Below are positions 13,252 to 13,731 of a DNA stretch of 13,731 bases, one piece after another; position 1 is the first letter of the stretch; every line of letters starts with the position of its first letter. Where the stretch lies: contig URJN01000022.1 in NCBI GenBank assembly GCA_900548125.1, positions 1-13,731 on the forward strand, read 5' to 3'. The notes under the pieces are model-generated. The model was not told the origin of the DNA. It saw only the letters and a list, made by a program, of their open reading frames with translations, and did not search any database. This DNA is from an uncultured Eubacteriales bacterium (lineage in GTDB: Bacteria > Bacillota > Clostridia > Christensenellales > Aristaeellaceae). Both the position numbers and the translations under genes were made by a program.

Positions 13252-13440
13252 ATGGACTACATGACATTAAAAGAGGCAGGCCAGAAGTGGAATGTTACGC
13301 CTCGCCAGGTAAATTATTTGTGTTCCGGAGGGCGTATCCCCGGCGCTGTAAAGATGGCTGGTGTTTGGCTGATCCCAAAGAACGCAGAAAAGCCGATTGA
13401 CGGAAGGACAAAACAAGGGAAGGGGTTGCACCATGAATAA
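13252..13440 (+). CDS. Small helix-turn-helix (excisionase/MerR-like) DNA-binding protein, 62 aa
   Basis: The whole protein is a single winged HTH-like unit: MTLKEAGQKWNVTPRQVNYLC as helix-turn-helix, GRIPGAVKMAGVWLIPKNAEKP as the wing, then a basic tail (DGRTKQGKG). This is the pattern of small HTH proteins related to excisionase and MerR families. GGGGGAGG (13238-13245) stands 6 nt before ATG 13252. It overlaps the following response regulator gene by 8 nt, so both are translated from one message. It may be a local transcription regulator of the two-component cassette or a recombination directionality factor; the position favours the former. Confidence 0.82.
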   Translation: MDYMTLKEAGQKWNVTPRQVNYLCSGGRIPGAVKMAGVWLIPKNAEKPIDGRTKQGKGLHHE

Positions 13441-13731
13441 AATCCTGATTATAGATGATGACAGAGAACTGTGCGCTTTGATTAAACGTAGCGTACAAGC
13501 AGAAAACATAGAAGCTGATTTTTGTAATACCGGAAAAGAGGGCTTACAAAAATTAAGAGAGCAGGAGTATCAGCTTGTGGTGCTGGATGTGATGATGCCT
13601 GGTATGGATGGCTTTGAAACGCTGGAAGAAATCCGCAAAGAGAACAGTCTGCCGATTTTGATGTTCACATCTAAAAATGACAGCATTTCTAAAGTACGGG
13701 GCTTACGGGCCGGAGCGGACGATTATCTTAC
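13433..13731 (+). CDS. OmpR-type response regulator, N-terminal receiver domain (3' end beyond window)
   Basis: The receiver domain is almost complete in 99 codons. The acidic pocket is Asp8-Asp9-Asp10 in ILIIDDD, the phospho-acceptor is Asp52 in VVLDVMMPGMDG, the conserved Thr is in LMFTSK, and the domain runs into GADDYL at the window edge. The conserved Lys and the DNA-binding domain would follow outside. AAGGGAAGGGG (13415-13425) precedes ATG 13433. The receiver pattern fits the OmpR/PhoB type, which normally pairs with a histidine kinase encoded just downstream. In such mobile elements the pair often controls an ABC transporter or an antimicrobial-peptide resistance gene, but nothing in the window shows that here. 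Confidence 0.9.
   Translation, partial: MNKILIIDDDRELCALIKRSVQAENIEADFCNTGKEGLQKLREQEYQLVVLDVMMPGMDGFETLEEIRKENSLPILMFTSKNDSISKVRGLRAGADDYL

Larger units (their letters stand above)
10076..13731 (+). mobile_element. Tn4451/Tn5397-like serine-recombinase element nested in the coupling-protein gene (right end not in window)
   Basis: Homology to VirD4 stops at GGA (10075-10077), and a large serine recombinase gene starts 90 nt later, followed by tnpV. In Tn4451 the recombinase tnpX is likewise at the left end with tnpV next. Recombinases of this class use a GA crossover dinucleotide, and a GA is present at 10076-10077 exactly at the break in homology. Further genes are a divergent XRE regulator, a small helix-turn-helix protein and a response regulator. 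Base composition becomes visibly more AT-rich toward the right. The exact left end is an inference; the right end and cargo are outside the window. Confidence 0.8.

Noticed and set aside
13433..13731. Identification of the response regulator as VanR and the element as a vancomycin-resistance transposon
   Set aside because: The host ICE module is Tn1549-like, but the receiver sequence is only generically OmpR-type, and no vanS, vanH or ligase gene is visible in the window.

Overview
The window looks like a piece of the accessory genome of a Gram-positive, gut-type Clostridia (Bacillota). No marker gene fixes the species. The assignment rests on strong AGGAGG-type ribosome-binding sites, a class B sortase with its surface-protein substrate, a PcfB/VirD4 conjugation pair and a Tn4451-type serine recombinase with tnpV. 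Everything runs on the + strand except one repressor-like gene near the right end.

Left (2-1709): the C-terminal part of an archaeal-type AAA ATPase with a DUF234 nuclease-like tail, cut by the window edge, then a 139-residue protein of unknown function. A good intrinsic terminator closes this pair.

Middle (1724-10077): part of an integrative and conjugative element (ICE) of the Tn1549-like kind. The order is class B sortase, giant surface protein, PcfB (DUF3801), VirD4/TraG coupling protein. The sortase gene carries a one-base frameshift in the middle of its catalytic domain. The 2032-residue surface protein has a signal peptide, an acidic stalk, a thioester adhesin domain (Cys283/Gln357), 14 CnaB/SpaA-type repeats and an unusual QTG sorting signal. 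The genes abut or overlap (11-nt gap, 31-nt overlap, 4-nt overlap), so they are probably one operon: the adhesin is exported and anchored by the sortase, and PcfB and the coupling protein feed DNA to the type IV secretion channel encoded further on.

Right (about 10076-13731, running off the window): a second, smaller mobile element has inserted into the coupling-protein gene, cutting it after the conserved segment KLAAG and removing Walker B and the rest of the ATPase. Its left end carries a large nested palindrome that probably acts as a terminator. Its visible genes are a large serine recombinase (TnpX/TndX type, 626 aa), tnpV, a 102-aa unknown, a divergent XRE repressor, a 62-aa helix-turn-helix protein and the start of an OmpR-type response regulator. 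The layout recalls Tn4451/Tn5397-type elements; its cargo lies beyond the window.

Most notable are the thioester/CnaB adhesin encoded inside a conjugation operon, and the insertion into the coupling-protein gene, which would block transfer of the host ICE unless the inserted element excises precisely. I did not find a clear, wholly undescribed multi-gene system. The ATPase/139-aa pair is the least understood part.
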